Part shown: positions 52,678-61,669 of the stretch, one piece after another
How the letters are laid out: each line of letters opens with the position of its first letter
Numbering within the stretch: the first letter of the stretch is position 1
NCBI RefSeq assembly: GCF_006335115.1
Contig: NZ_VDMJ01000028.1
Span: forward strand, 1-64,000
From: Streptomyces sp. NP160
Lineage (GTDB): Bacteria > Actinomycetota > Actinomycetes > Actinomycetales > Quadrisphaeraceae
Direction: 5' to 3'
DNA length: 64,000 nt
Position numbers and translations under genes: made by a program
The notes under the pieces: generated by a model
Database searches by the model: none
The model's input: only the letters and a program-made list of their open reading frames with translations
What the model was told of the DNA's origin: nothing

Positions 52678-53430
52678 GTGAACGCCACCAGCCCCGCCGC
52701 CACCGCCACCACCGCCACCACCGCTGCGACCCGCCGCAGCCGCCTCCGCTCCCGCGCGGCCCGCCTGGGCATGCTGGTGTCCCTCTTCGCCCTGCCGCTC
52801 GGGGTCGGCGGGATCGCGCTGGCCGGCGCGGCGAACGCCGCCGAGCCGAAGACCGTGCACACCAGCGACGGCCGGTCCGTGGACGCGCTCGGCGGCAAGC
52901 ACTCCGACGGCTTCGGCGCCGACGGCAGCTACGACCCCCACGCCCACGTCGTGTGGTGGGCCGCCGGCGAGCGCTTCACCGAGAGCCACCACGACGGCTG
53001 CAACCCGTACACCTTCATCTACGGCGGCGTGGAGACGGACCCGCGCTGCCCGGTCGGGCAGGTGACGAGCGACTGGAACGTCGACTTCACCAAGGACGCC
53101 CTTCAGCAGGCCGGCTTCCGCACCTACGACCTGAGCAGCAGCGACCTCACCACCTTCTGGGGCCTCGGCCTGGTGACGAACTACTACCACCACGTCGACC
53201 ACCCGCAGGACGACTACGTGCCCCTGGGCGGTGACGTGGTCCTCTTCACCGACGCCTCGGGCGAGCAGGGTGCCGTCGGCGTCGTGCTCGAGGCGAAGAG
53301 CGCGTCCAAGGTCAAGGTCACCGTCGGTGACGTCAGCGGCAAGCTCGTCACGAAGTGGATCGACCCGGCGACGGCGACGGTCCGCGGCTTCCACGTGACC
53401 AGCTACGTGACGCCGGACTACCAGGGCTGA
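52678..53430 (+). CDS. Secreted protein with degenerate CHAP-like domain
   Basis: A 250-residue secreted protein. A long basic N-terminus (RRSRLRSRAARLG), hydrophobic core and ANA-A cleavage near residue 55. The mature domain has GCNPYTFIYGG (Cys108), CPVGQV (Cys124), SDWNVDFTKDAL and GDVVLFTDASGEQGAVGVVL with a C-terminal beta strand. In CHAP amidases the WN position is WC (nucleophile) and GAVG is GHV (His). Both are substituted, so it is probably non-catalytic. The same domain ends the kinase at 56278-58263. GTG 52678 has CGAGGAG upstream. Confidence 0.75.
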   Translation: MNATSPAATATTATTAATRRSRLRSRAARLGMLVSLFALPLGVGGIALAGAANAAEPKTVHTSDGRSVDALGGKHSDGFGADGSYDPHAHVVWWAAGERFTESHHDGCNPYTFIYGGVETDPRCPVGQVTSDWNVDFTKDALQQAGFRTYDLSSSDLTTFWGLGLVTNYYHHVDHPQDDYVPLGGDVVLFTDASGEQGAVGVVLEAKSASKVKVTVGDVSGKLVTKWIDPATATVRGFHVTSYVTPDYQG

Positions 53431-53474
53431 GGTCGGCTCGTGCCGCCCCGTCCACCACGAGACGTGTGACGGCC

Positions 53475-53533
53475 GACGTGCAGGAGTCCCCTGCGCCCCC
53501 CGCACCGGGGGCCGCGGGGGACTCCTGCACGTC
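53475..53533. terminator. Bidirectional terminator, 17-bp perfect stem
   Basis: GACGTGCAGGAGTCCCC (53475-53491) pairs perfectly with GGGGACTCCTGCACGTC (53517-53533), 25-nt loop that itself can pair (CCCCC/GGGGG). Lies between the 3' ends of the secreted protein gene and the propeller kinase gene. Confidence 0.9.
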
Positions 53534-53554
53534 CGGAGTCACGCCCCGCCCTGG

Positions 53555-56182
53555 TCAGCGACCGACGTCGAGGATGCGCACCTGCCCCTGGTCCAGCAGC
53601 GTGACGTAGGCCTGCTCGCCGTCCGGTCGCACCGAGATGCTCGTCGGGTTCCCCCCGACGGGGATGCTCGCTGTGACGGTGTTCGTGGCGGTGTCGAGGA
53701 CGTCGACGGTGCCGGCGTCGACGTTGGCCGTGTACAGGTGCTGGCCGTCGGGGGCGAAGGCGATGTCCTGCGGCTTCGCGTCCACCGGGACGGTCGCCAC
53801 CACCGCGTGCGTGGCAGCGTCGATGACCCACACCTCGTTGCTGTCGTAGCAGACCACCGCCACCCGCGACCCGTCCGGCGAGACGGCGGTGCTGTGGGGC
53901 GCCTCGCCCACGGCGACCTCCTGGGTCGTCTGCCGCGTCGCCGCGTCGATGACGCTGATGACCCCCGACTCGTGGTTGGCCGTGAAGACGGTCTTGCCGT
54001 CCTTGCTGAACGCCACCCAGTGCGGGTTGGGGGCCACGTCCTTCTCGGCCACGACGGTGGCGGTCGCGACGTCGATGATGTCGAGCTTGCCGGTGTCGTG
54101 GCTGGGCACCCACAGCTGGGAGCCGTCCGGCGTCGTCGCCGACGCGAAGGGCCGCTGCCCCACCGGCACCACGTGGGTGATCTCGTTCGTCGCGGTGTCG
54201 AGGAACACCACGTCGTTCTGGTCGTACGTGGTCGCGCCCGTCTTGCGGTAGGTGCTGATGTAGGCGGTACCGCCGTCGGGGGAGAAGGACAGGAACTGCG
54301 GTGGCCCCGCGTCGACCGTGATCGTCGCGGTGACCTGGTTGACGGCGGTGTCGATGACCGTCACCACGCCCGCGTCGCGGTTGGCGACGTAGGCGAACCG
54401 CCCGTCCGGCGTCACCTCCACGAAGCCCGGCGTCTCGCCGACCGGGATGGTGGGCCCGACCGCCGGGATGGCGACGCTCGCCGCGGGCGCCACGGCCGCC
54501 GGTGTGCTGGGGGCGCTGGTCGCCGGCGTCTGCGCCGCAGGCCCCTCGACGGCGCTGGAGGCGGCCGGGGTCGCCTCGTCCGGCCAGAACAGCCACCACG
54601 CCCCCGCGCCGACGGCCCCGACGAGCAACAGGGCGACGACGACGAGGGCGACCAGGCCGCCGTGGCGCCTGCGGCGCTGCTCGCCCGCGCCGGGCGGCGG
54701 TGCCGGTGCCGAGGTGGGGGCGCTGGGTGCGGCGTGCGCGCTGCGCGGGGCCGGCGCGTGCTGCCGGGGCGCCGGCCGCTGCCCGGCGTGCGCTCGCGGA
54801 CGGCCCCCGTGGGAGCGGTCGACGGGGCGCGGCGCAGGCCGAGGGGGACCCGGCGGGCCGTCGGTGGGCCGGGCGACGGTCGGCTCGTCCGCCAGCGGCG
54901 CCGCCGCAGCGCGGGGCAACACGGTCAGCGGCTCGTTCGCGCGGGCCGGGGCTCCTCCCGGCGACCCCGCTCCGGGCGCACGCGGGCGGACCACCTCGAC
55001 GGTCTCCTCCTCGGCGCCCGCTGCACCGGCGGCGGGGGCCGCCGTCCGGCGCGCCTCGACCGTCTCCGCCGCCTCGACCGGCACCACCGCCTCGACCGGC
55101 ACCGCCGCCTCGACCGGCACCGCCGCGGCGGCGGCCGCCGGCAGCGGGTCGGTGGTGCGGTGCGCTCCACCTGCGACCACCAGGCCCAGCCCGACCGCGC
55201 CGGCGCCTGCGGCGGTGGCCGGTGCGCTGGCGGCGGGGACCTCCGGCGTCGCCGGCGTCGTGCGGCCGCGGTCGTCGTCGTCCTCAGCAGCGGGGGAGGG
55301 GCCGGCGGTCGGCGCGTCGCGCAGGTCGATGACGTCGCCGCGGTCCGTCCAGCGCACCGGCGCCGCCCCGCCGAGCGCCTCCTGCGCAGCCGCGGCCAGC
55401 TCGCCGGCGGTGGCGTACCGGTCGTCGGGGTTCTTCGCCATGCCGCGCAGCACCACGTCGTCGAGGGCGGCGGGCAGCGCCGGGTTCACGCTGCTGGGCG
55501 GCTCCGGCTCGGTGTAGAAGTGCGCGTACATGAGCGATGGCAGGTCGTGGCCGGGGAAGGGCCGCCGCGAGGTGAGGAACTCGTAGAGCATGCAGGCCAG
55601 CGAGTAGACGTCGGCGCGGGCGTCGATCGGCTGCGTGGTGAAGCGCTCCGGCGCCATGTAGTCGAGCGTGCCCACGGTGGCGCCGGTGACCGTCAGCGAG
55701 GTGCGGGTGGTGCCGACCTGCCGGGCGATGCCGAAGTCGACCACGTAGACGAAGCCGCTCGGCGTCACGAGGAGGTTGGACGGCTTCACGTCCCGGTGCA
55801 CCAGCCCCTCGGCGTGGGCGGAGTCGAGCGCCTGCGCGGTCTGCTCGACCAGGTGCACGGCCTGATCGGGCGTCAGCTCGCCGCTGGCGAGCAGCCCGGC
55901 GGCGTCGCGGCCGTCGACCAGGCGCATGTCGATGAACAGCCGCCCGTCCACCTCGCCGAAGTCGTGGATGGGGATGATGTGCGGGTCGCGCAGGCGCGCG
56001 GCGATGTGCTGCTCGCGGCGGAAGCGGGAGCTGTACTCGTGGTCGTGGCTGAACGCCTCGGGCAGCACCTTGAGCGCCACGCGGCGGTCGCGGACGGTGT
56101 CGTGGGCGCGGTGCACCTCGCCCATGCCGCCCGCGCCCAGCAGGGCCTCGAGCACGTAGGGACCGAGCGAGCGCTGCTCCAT
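53555..56182 (-). CDS. Transmembrane Ser/Thr kinase with extracellular YVTN beta-propeller
   Basis: An 875-residue receptor-type kinase. Cytoplasmic kinase domain (about 8-270): Gly loop GAGGMGEV, Lys38, HRDVKPSN with Asp131, DFG 149-151, APE 177-179. A long Pro/Ala-rich linker (about 290-505) contains three VPVEA repeats encoded by an 18-bp repeat near 55080-55130. One helix at about 509-532. The outside part (about 575-875) is a seven-blade YVTN/NHL-like propeller with units such as [25 protein letters not shown] repeats are absent. ATG 56182. Next to its paralogue at 56278. Confidence 0.93.
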   Translation of the reverse strand: MEQRSLGPYVLEALLGAGGMGEVHRAHDTVRDRRVALKVLPEAFSHDHEYSSRFRREQHIAARLRDPHIIPIHDFGEVDGRLFIDMRLVDGRDAAGLLASGELTPDQAVHLVEQTAQALDSAHAEGLVHRDVKPSNLLVTPSGFVYVVDFGIARQVGTTRTSLTVTGATVGTLDYMAPERFTTQPIDARADVYSLACMLYEFLTSRRPFPGHDLPSLMYAHFYTEPEPPSSVNPALPAALDDVVLRGMAKNPDDRYATAGELAAAAQEALGGAAPVRWTDRGDVIDLRDAPTAGPSPAAEDDDDRGRTTPATPEVPAASAPATAAGAGAVGLGLVVAGGAHRTTDPLPAAAAAAVPVEAAVPVEAVVPVEAAETVEARRTAAPAAGAAGAEEETVEVVRPRAPGAGSPGGAPARANEPLTVLPRAAAAPLADEPTVARPTDGPPGPPRPAPRPVDRSHGGRPRAHAGQRPAPRQHAPAPRSAHAAPSAPTSAPAPPPGAGEQRRRRHGGLVALVVVALLLVGAVGAGAWWLFWPDEATPAASSAVEGPAAQTPATSAPSTPAAVAPAASVAIPAVGPTIPVGETPGFVEVTPDGRFAYVANRDAGVVTVIDTAVNQVTATITVDAGPPQFLSFSPDGGTAYISTYRKTGATTYDQNDVVFLDTATNEITHVVPVGQRPFASATTPDGSQLWVPSHDTGKLDIIDVATATVVAEKDVAPNPHWVAFSKDGKTVFTANHESGVISVIDAATRQTTQEVAVGEAPHSTAVSPDGSRVAVVCYDSNEVWVIDAATHAVVATVPVDAKPQDIAFAPDGQHLYTANVDAGTVDVLDTATNTVTASIPVGGNPTSISVRPDGEQAYVTLLDQGQVRILDVGR

Positions 56183-56277
56183 GGCGCCACCTCCGCCGGC
56201 GGACGCTACTCGCGGCGAGCGTCGCCCGACAGGGTGCTGGCCCGTGTCCGCGCGGGACCCGCCGGGGGAACGCGCCC

Positions 56278-58263
56278 TCAGCCGCAGGCGAGGCGCACGT
56301 AGCCGGTGACCGGTTCGCCGCGCTGGGTGGAGACGGCGGGGTCGACCCAGCGCGTGACCAGCGCGTCGTCGTCGTCACCGACCACCACCTTGACCTTGGA
56401 CGGGCTCGCCGCCTCCAGCACGAGCCCGACAGCGCCGGTGCGCCCCGACGGGTCCGTCCACAGCACCGCGTCGCCGGGGCCGGGCGTGACGGCGGCCCCC
56501 GGCGCGTAGGGCGTGTAGTCGCCCTCCTCGCGGAAGGTGGTGAGGTCGTCGTCGCGCACCGCGTCGGGCAGGCAGCCGCCGTTGACCCACGCGTCCTTGA
56601 CGAAGTCGACGTTCCAGTCGCTCTTCACCTGCCCGACGGGGCAGGCGGGGTCGGTCTCGACCCCTCCGTAGATGAACGTGTAGGGGTTGCAGCCGTCTCC
56701 GTCGACCTCGCGGAACCGCTCCTGCGAGGCCCACCACACCGCCTGCTCGCCGTGGTCGAGGGAGCCGTCGGCGGCGTAGCCGCTGGGGTAGGTCGCAGCC
56801 ACCGCGTCCGGGTGGACGCCCGCGTCGCTGCCGCCCGTGGCCCTGCCGGCTCCGCCGGTGCTGGCCCCTCCTGCGTCCGCCGAGGACGACGACGAGGGCG
56901 CACCGCCCGCCGCGGCCTCGCCCGCACCCGCGGTGGCCCCGGAGGGCAGAGCGCCGGCGTCGCTGCCGGGCTCGGAGGAGGTGCCGGCAGCGGTCTGGCG
57001 GGCGTCGCGGTCGAAGGGGCCCAGGCCGAGGAGCATCGCGACCCCGACCGCCGCCAGCACGACCAGCGCGGCGCCGCCCACCAGCGCCAGCGGCGCGCGG
57101 CGGCGCCGTCGGCCCGCGGGACGCCCGGGGGCGGCGCTGCCCTGCCACGCCGGCGCGGTCGCAGGCTGGGTCGGCTGCTGGGTCGGCTGCCTGAAGGCCT
57201 GGCCGTGGCCCCCGCGGAGCTCGGTCTCCTGCGCCTGCTGGGTGCCCGACGCCGCCGGGGTCCACGTCGGCGCGGCGGCGGTCTCCGCTGCGGCGGCAGC
57301 AGCTGCCGCTGGCGGTGGTCCGGGCGCCCAGGTCGGCGCGTCTGTCGGCTCGTCGTGCTGTGAGCCAGTCGCCGCGCGCGTCGTCGTCGTCATCGCGGGG
57401 TCGGAGGGAGGCGGTGGTGGCGCCCAGCCCGGCGCGTGCTGGGCGCGGCCGCCGAGGGCCGCGTGGGCGGCGGCGGTCATCTCGCCGCACGTGGCGAAGC
57501 GGGCGGCCGGGTCCTTCGCCATGCCGCGCAGCACCACGGCGTCGAGGGCGGGCGGGAGGCCTGGCACCCGTTGGCTCGGCGGGACGGGGCGGACGTGGAA
57601 GTGGGCGTACAGGAGGCTCGGCAGGTCGTCGCCGGTGAAGGGGCGGGCGCCGGTCAGGCACTCGTAGAGCACGCAGGCCAGGGAGTAGACGTCGCTGCTG
57701 GGCTCCAGCGGTGCGGCGGTGAAGCGCTCCGGCGCCATGTACGCCAGCGTGCCGAGGGTCGCGCCGGTGGCGGTCAGCGACGTCGCGGTGGCGGTGGTCG
57801 ACCTGGCGATGCCGAAGTCGACGACGTAGACGAAGCCCTGCGGCGTGACCAGGAGGTTGGAGGGCTTGATGTCGCGGTGGACCAGCCGGGCGGCGTGTGC
57901 GGCGTCGAGGGCCTGCGCCGCCTGGTCGGCCACGTGCACGGCGCGCTCGGGGGGCAACGGGCCGTCGTCGAGGACGTGGGCGAGGTCGCGGCCCTCCACG
58001 AGGCGCATGTCGATGAAGAGGCGGCCGTCGACCTCGCCGAAGTCGTGGATGGGGATGATGTGCGGCTCGTTGAGCTGCGCGGCGACGTGCTGCTCGCGGC
58101 GGAAGCGGGCGGTGAAGTCGTGGTCGGCGCCGATGCCGTCGGCGAGCACCTTGAGGGCCACCTGCCGGCCGCGGACGGTGTCGACGGCGCGGTGCACCTC
58201 ACCCATCCCGCCCGCGCCGAGCAGCGACACCAGCTCGTACTGACCCAGCCTGCGCTGCTCCAC
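56278..58263 (-). CDS. Transmembrane Ser/Thr kinase with extracellular CHAP-like pseudoenzyme domain
   Basis: A 661-residue kinase whose first 270 residues closely match the neighbouring kinase (Lys38, HRDIKPSN Asp131, DFG 149-151, APE 177-179). Linker to 390, basic GRRRRR stop, one helix about 391-413, Ser/Gly/Ala linker, then a domain at about 500-660: GCNPYTFIYGG (Cys525), CPVGQV (Cys541), SDWNVDFVKDAW and GDAVLWTDPSGRTGAVGLVL. That domain matches the secreted protein at 52678 and looks like a CHAP amidase with Cys to Asn (551) and His to Ala (611) changes. Likely a cell-wall sensor. Confidence 0.92.
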   Translation of the reverse strand: MEQRRLGQYELVSLLGAGGMGEVHRAVDTVRGRQVALKVLADGIGADHDFTARFRREQHVAAQLNEPHIIPIHDFGEVDGRLFIDMRLVEGRDLAHVLDDGPLPPERAVHVADQAAQALDAAHAARLVHRDIKPSNLLVTPQGFVYVVDFGIARSTTATATSLTATGATLGTLAYMAPERFTAAPLEPSSDVYSLACVLYECLTGARPFTGDDLPSLLYAHFHVRPVPPSQRVPGLPPALDAVVLRGMAKDPAARFATCGEMTAAAHAALGGRAQHAPGWAPPPPPSDPAMTTTTRAATGSQHDEPTDAPTWAPGPPPAAAAAAAAETAAAPTWTPAASGTQQAQETELRGGHGQAFRQPTQQPTQPATAPAWQGSAAPGRPAGRRRRRAPLALVGGAALVVLAAVGVAMLLGLGPFDRDARQTAAGTSSEPGSDAGALPSGATAGAGEAAAGGAPSSSSSADAGGASTGGAGRATGGSDAGVHPDAVAATYPSGYAADGSLDHGEQAVWWASQERFREVDGDGCNPYTFIYGGVETDPACPVGQVKSDWNVDFVKDAWVNGGCLPDAVRDDDLTTFREEGDYTPYAPGAAVTPGPGDAVLWTDPSGRTGAVGLVLEAASPSKVKVVVGDDDDALVTRWVDPAVSTQRGEPVTGYVRLACG

Positions 58264-58337
58264 CCGGCCACCTCCGCGGGGCGGAGCGTAGTGGCGCGGC
58301 CGGTCGCAGCGGGAGGGTCGTCGTCACGCCCGGGCGC

Positions 58338-58414
58338 GTCCCGCCGACCATGCAGAAACCGGGCCGGAGGCCTGCTGGGGCCCTCGCTCAGGACTTCTGC
58401 ACGCCCGGCGGGAC
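58338..58414. terminator. Interrupted inverted repeat (58264-58566 intergenic region)
   Basis: GTCCCGCC (58338-58345) pairs with GGCGGGAC (58407-58414), and inside it TGCAGAA (58351-58357) with TTCTGCA (58395-58401). The inner part resembles the arm of the 53475 terminator (CGTGCAG-x-AGTCC). It lies between the succinate-semialdehyde dehydrogenase end and the kinase start, so it may terminate the lactone operon. Nothing else gene-like is seen in this 303-bp gap. Confidence 0.55.
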
Positions 58415-58531
58415 GTGGAGCATCGACCGCTCGGGCGCCGATGTGTTGTCACCGGGAGGCGCCTGACCCGTCGAAGCGGTGGTGGGGGCGGCGGTCCTGC
58501 ACGTCCGTCGTCACACAGGAGGTGGCCGTCC

Positions 58532-58545
58532 GTCCATGATCACGG
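58532..58545 (-). repeat. Dispersed intergenic repeat, copy H
   Basis: Minus-strand CCGTGATCATGGAC, a perfect match to the repeat core, 22 nt after the end of the dehydrogenase gene. Confidence 0.75.
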
Positions 58546-58566
58546 TCGAACGGGGGTGGTGCGGGG

Positions 58567-60057
58567 TCAGGCCCAGGGGTCGGCGATGCCGGCGTAGAGC
58601 GTCTCGAGGTACTCCTCGATGCCCTCTTCGCCGCCCTCGCGGCCCAGGCCTGACTGCTTGACCCCGCCGAACGGCGCCGCCGGGTTGGAGATGACGCCGG
58701 CGTTGATGCCGAGCATCCCCGTCTCCAGGCGCTCGGTCAGCCGCAGCGCCCGCGCCGTGGAGCCCGTGTACGCGTAGGCGATGAGCCCGAACTCGGTGTC
58801 GTTGGCCAGGGCCACGGCCTCGTCCTCGGTCTCGAAGGTCGTCACCGGGGCGACGGGGCCGAAGATCTCCTCCTTGAGCAGCCTCGAGCCGAGCGGGACG
58901 TCGGCGAGGACGGTGGGGGAGAAGAAGTAGCCCGGTCCCTCGACGCGCCCGCCCCCGGTCAGCACCTTCGCGCCGCGGGAGACGGCGTCGTCGACGAGGT
59001 CGGCGATCTTGGTGCGTCCCTTCTCGTTGATGATCGGGCCCACCTGCGCGCCCTCCTCGGTGCCGCGCGCCACCTTCATGCCGCCGATGCGCGCCGCGAG
59101 CTTCGCCGAGAACGCCGCCGCCACCGCGGAGTGCACGTAGAAGCGGTTGGCCGAGGTGCACGCCTCCCCGCCGTTGCGCATCTTCGCCAGCAGGGCGCCC
59201 TCCACGGCGGCGTCGAGGTCGGCGTCCTCGAAGACGAGGAACGGGGCGTTGCCGCCCAGCTCCATCGACGTCCTCAGCACCTGCTCGGAGGCCTGCTTGA
59301 GCAGCACCTTGCCCACCGGCGTGGAGCCGGTGAAGGAGAGCTTGCGCAGCCGGGGGTCCGCGATGAGCGGCCCGGTCACGTCACCGGCCTTCGTGCACGG
59401 GATGAGGTTGACCACGCCGTCCGGCAGCCCCGCGTCGAGGAGGACCTGCGCGAACAGCAGCGCCGTGAGCGGCGTCTCCGCCGCCGGCTTCAGCACCACG
59501 GTGCACCCCGCGGCCAGCGCCGGCGCGATCTTCCGCGTGGCCATGGCCAGGGGGAAGTTCCACGGCGTGATGAACAGGCACGGGCCCACCGGCTTCTTCA
59601 CCACCAGCAGGCGCTGCTTGCCGTCCGGTGCGGGCAGGTAGCGCCCCGCGACGTGGGCGGCCTGCTCCGAGCTCCACCGGAGGAACTCCGAGCCGTACGC
59701 CACCTCGCCGCGCGCCTCGGCCACGGACTTGCCCATCTCCAGCGTCATGAGCAGGGCGAGGTCGTCGGCGCGGGCGGTGACCGCGTCGAAGGCGCGCCGC
59801 AGCAGCTCGGCCCGCTCGCGCGGCGCGGTGCGGCCCCAGGAGTCCTGCGCGGCGACGGCGGCGTCGAGGGCGGCGGCGCCGTCCCCGACCGTGGCGTCGG
59901 CGACGGTGGTGAGCACGGCGCCGGTGGCCGGGTCCTCCACGTCGAAGCGCTCGCCGGAGGACGCGGGCACCCAGCGCCCGCCGATGAGCAGGTCGGTGGG
60001 GACGCTCGCGACGAGCGCCTCCTCCCGTCCCTGCTGCGTGGAGGTGTCAGTGGTCAT
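58567..60057 (-). CDS. NAD(P)-dependent succinate-semialdehyde dehydrogenase
   Basis: A 496-residue aldehyde dehydrogenase. TPWNFPLAMATRKIAPALAA, FTGSTPVGKVLL, ELGGNAPFLVFEDAD (catalytic Glu) and GGEACTSANRFYVH (catalytic Cys) with FGPVAPVTTF give the SSADH group. It would oxidise succinate semialdehyde to succinate, the last step of gamma-butyrolactone breakdown. Its ATG overlaps the upstream alcohol dehydrogenase stop (ATGA, 60054-60057). Corresponds in role to AttK/BlcA. Confidence 0.9.
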   Translation of the reverse strand: MTTDTSTQQGREEALVASVPTDLLIGGRWVPASSGERFDVEDPATGAVLTTVADATVGDGAAALDAAVAAQDSWGRTAPRERAELLRRAFDAVTARADDLALLMTLEMGKSVAEARGEVAYGSEFLRWSSEQAAHVAGRYLPAPDGKQRLLVVKKPVGPCLFITPWNFPLAMATRKIAPALAAGCTVVLKPAAETPLTALLFAQVLLDAGLPDGVVNLIPCTKAGDVTGPLIADPRLRKLSFTGSTPVGKVLLKQASEQVLRTSMELGGNAPFLVFEDADLDAAVEGALLAKMRNGGEACTSANRFYVHSAVAAAFSAKLAARIGGMKVARGTEEGAQVGPIINEKGRTKIADLVDDAVSRGAKVLTGGGRVEGPGYFFSPTVLADVPLGSRLLKEEIFGPVAPVTTFETEDEAVALANDTEFGLIAYAYTGSTARALRLTERLETGMLGINAGVISNPAAPFGGVKQSGLGREGGEEGIEEYLETLYAGIADPWA

Positions 60058-61220
60058 GCTCCCGATCCTCCACCCGTGCTCCCCGACCCGCTCTCGGGCC
60101 CGTCGAAGAGCACCACCTGCCGCACCGCGCGCCCGTCGGCGAGCGCGTCCATCGCCTCGTTGATGCCGTCGAGCGTGGTGCGCGAGGAGATCAGCGCGTC
60201 CACCGGCAGGCGCCCCTCGCGCCACATCTGCGCGTAGGTGGGGATGTCGCGCGCGGGCACCGCCGAGCCCAGGTAGCTGCCGACGATGGTCCGCGCCTCC
60301 GCGGTGATGCCGAGCGGCCTGATGGTCGCCTCCGCGGTCGGGGCGGGCAGGCCCACGGTGACCGTGGTGCCCCCGACCCCGGTGAGCGCCACCGCGGTCT
60401 CGAAGGCGCGGGCGTTGCCGGCGGCCTCCACCACCACGGGAGCCTTGAGGCCCGCCTCGAGCGCCTCGGCGGGGGTGTGCACCGCCGTGGCGCCCAGCTC
60501 GCGGGCGCGGGCCAGCTTCTCCGGCACCGCGTCGACGCCGATGACGTCGCCCAGGCCCAGCGACACCGCGGTGATGAGGGCGGCCATGCCCACCCCGCCC
60601 AGGCCGACCACCACCACGGTGTCGCCCTGGGCCGGCTTGCCGGCGTTGAGCACGGCGCCCCCGCCGGTGAGCACCGCGCAGCCGAGGACGGCGGCCACCT
60701 CGGGGGGCACGTCGTCGTCGACGGGGACCACCGAGCGGCGGTCGACCACGGCGTGCGTCGCGAACCCGCTGACGCCCAGGTGGTGGTGCAGCTCACCGCT
60801 GAGCCCGGAGCCGTCCGCGCCGTGCAGCCGCCGACCCCCGCCGAGCAGCTCGCCGGCGTTGTTGGCCGCCGAGCCCGGCGTGCAGGGGAGCCGGCCGTCG
60901 GAGCGACAGCCCGCGCACTCCCCGCAGCGGGGCAGGAAGGCCATCACCACGCGCTGCCCGACGGCGAGGTCGTCCACGCCGTCACCGACCTGCTCCACGC
61001 GGCCGCAGGCCTCGTGCCCCAGCAGCATCGGGACCGGACGCACCCGGTTGCCGTCCACGACCGACAGGTCGGAGTGGCAGACGCCGGCGGCCTCCATGCG
61101 CACCAGCAGCTCGCCTGGGCCCGGCGGGTCGAGCTCGACGTCGACCACCTCGATCGGCCGGCTGCTCGCGTAGGGGCGCTCCCTGCCGATCTCCACCAGG
61201 ACGGCGCCGCGCGCCCTCAC
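60054..61220 (-). CDS. Zn-dependent alcohol dehydrogenase (gamma-hydroxybutyrate step)
   Basis: A 388-residue class III-like medium-chain dehydrogenase. Catalytic Zn ligands lie in GVCHSDLS and LLGHEACGRVEQVG; the structural Zn Cys cluster is FLPRCGECAGCRSDGRLPC. NAD is bound at VVVVGLGGVGMAALITA. By operon position it should oxidise gamma-hydroxybutyrate to succinate semialdehyde (AttL/BlcB role, though BlcB itself is a different dehydrogenase family). GTG 61220 overlaps the upstream stop by 4 bp. No HxxGH-type formaldehyde-specific insert is evident. Confidence 0.88.
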   Translation of the reverse strand: MRARGAVLVEIGRERPYASSRPIEVVDVELDPPGPGELLVRMEAAGVCHSDLSVVDGNRVRPVPMLLGHEACGRVEQVGDGVDDLAVGQRVVMAFLPRCGECAGCRSDGRLPCTPGSAANNAGELLGGGRRLHGADGSGLSGELHHHLGVSGFATHAVVDRRSVVPVDDDVPPEVAAVLGCAVLTGGGAVLNAGKPAQGDTVVVVGLGGVGMAALITAVSLGLGDVIGVDAVPEKLARARELGATAVHTPAEALEAGLKAPVVVEAAGNARAFETAVALTGVGGTTVTVGLPAPTAEATIRPLGITAEARTIVGSYLGSAVPARDIPTYAQMWREGRLPVDALISSRTTLDGINEAMDALADGRAVRQVVLFDGPESGSGSTGGGSGA

Positions 61221-61669
61221 GACGCCGCTCCCGCGCCCGCCGCCCTCGCGGGGGACGACGACGGGGGCGCGGCGGCCTCCTCGGCCCTGGCGGCCTTCGC
61301 CGCGGCCAGCGACGCCGCGACGTCGTCCCCGGCGCGCAGCGGCCGTCCGGCGAAGACGCCCTCGTGCGCCAGCACCGGGCGGCGGTCACCGGCCAGCTCG
61401 GGGTGGCGCTCCTCGAGCGCCTCCCGCTCCTCGGCCACCGCCCGCCAGTGCGCGACCGTCTCCCGGTCGCCCCGCCCGACGCCCTCCCAGCTGCGGGGCA
61501 TCCGCTCGCGCGGCACCCCCGTGGACGCCCGGCCGCCGATGTTGAGCCGGCTCGGGCGGCGGCGGGTGGCGGAGCCGCACGCCGGGCACGCCGGGTCGGG
61601 GCTGCTCATCGACGCCAGGCCCGCCTCGAAGCGGTGCCCCTGCGCGCAGGTGAAGTCGTGCAGCACCAT
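61217..61669 (-). CDS. FmdB-like zinc-ribbon protein
   Basis: A 150-residue protein. FTCAQGHRFE and CPACGSATRRRPSRLNIGG form a short zinc ribbon (three Cys and one His visible rather than four Cys). The remainder is helical and Glu/Arg/Ala-rich (WRAVAEEREALEERHPEL). FmdB-type proteins accompany amide/lactone catabolic genes as regulators or chaperones. It lies between lactonase and dehydrogenase with 1-bp and 4-bp overlaps, so it is a true operon member. Confidence 0.8.
   Translation of the reverse strand: MVLHDFTCAQGHRFEAGLASMSSPDPACPACGSATRRRPSRLNIGGRASTGVPRERMPRSWEGVGRGDRETVAHWRAVAEEREALEERHPELAGDRRPVLAHEGVFAGRPLRAGDDVAASLAAAKAARAEEAAAPPSSSPARAAGAGAAS

Noticed and set aside
54925-55170. 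Possible CRISPR-like or minisatellite repeats in the kinase linker
   Set aside because: Only three 18-bp units coding for VPVEA; part of the protein linker, not a spacer array.
53738-56302. An 854-codon plus-strand frame across the kinase
   Set aside because: Antisense shadow of the kinase gene, with no hydrophobic core or motif.
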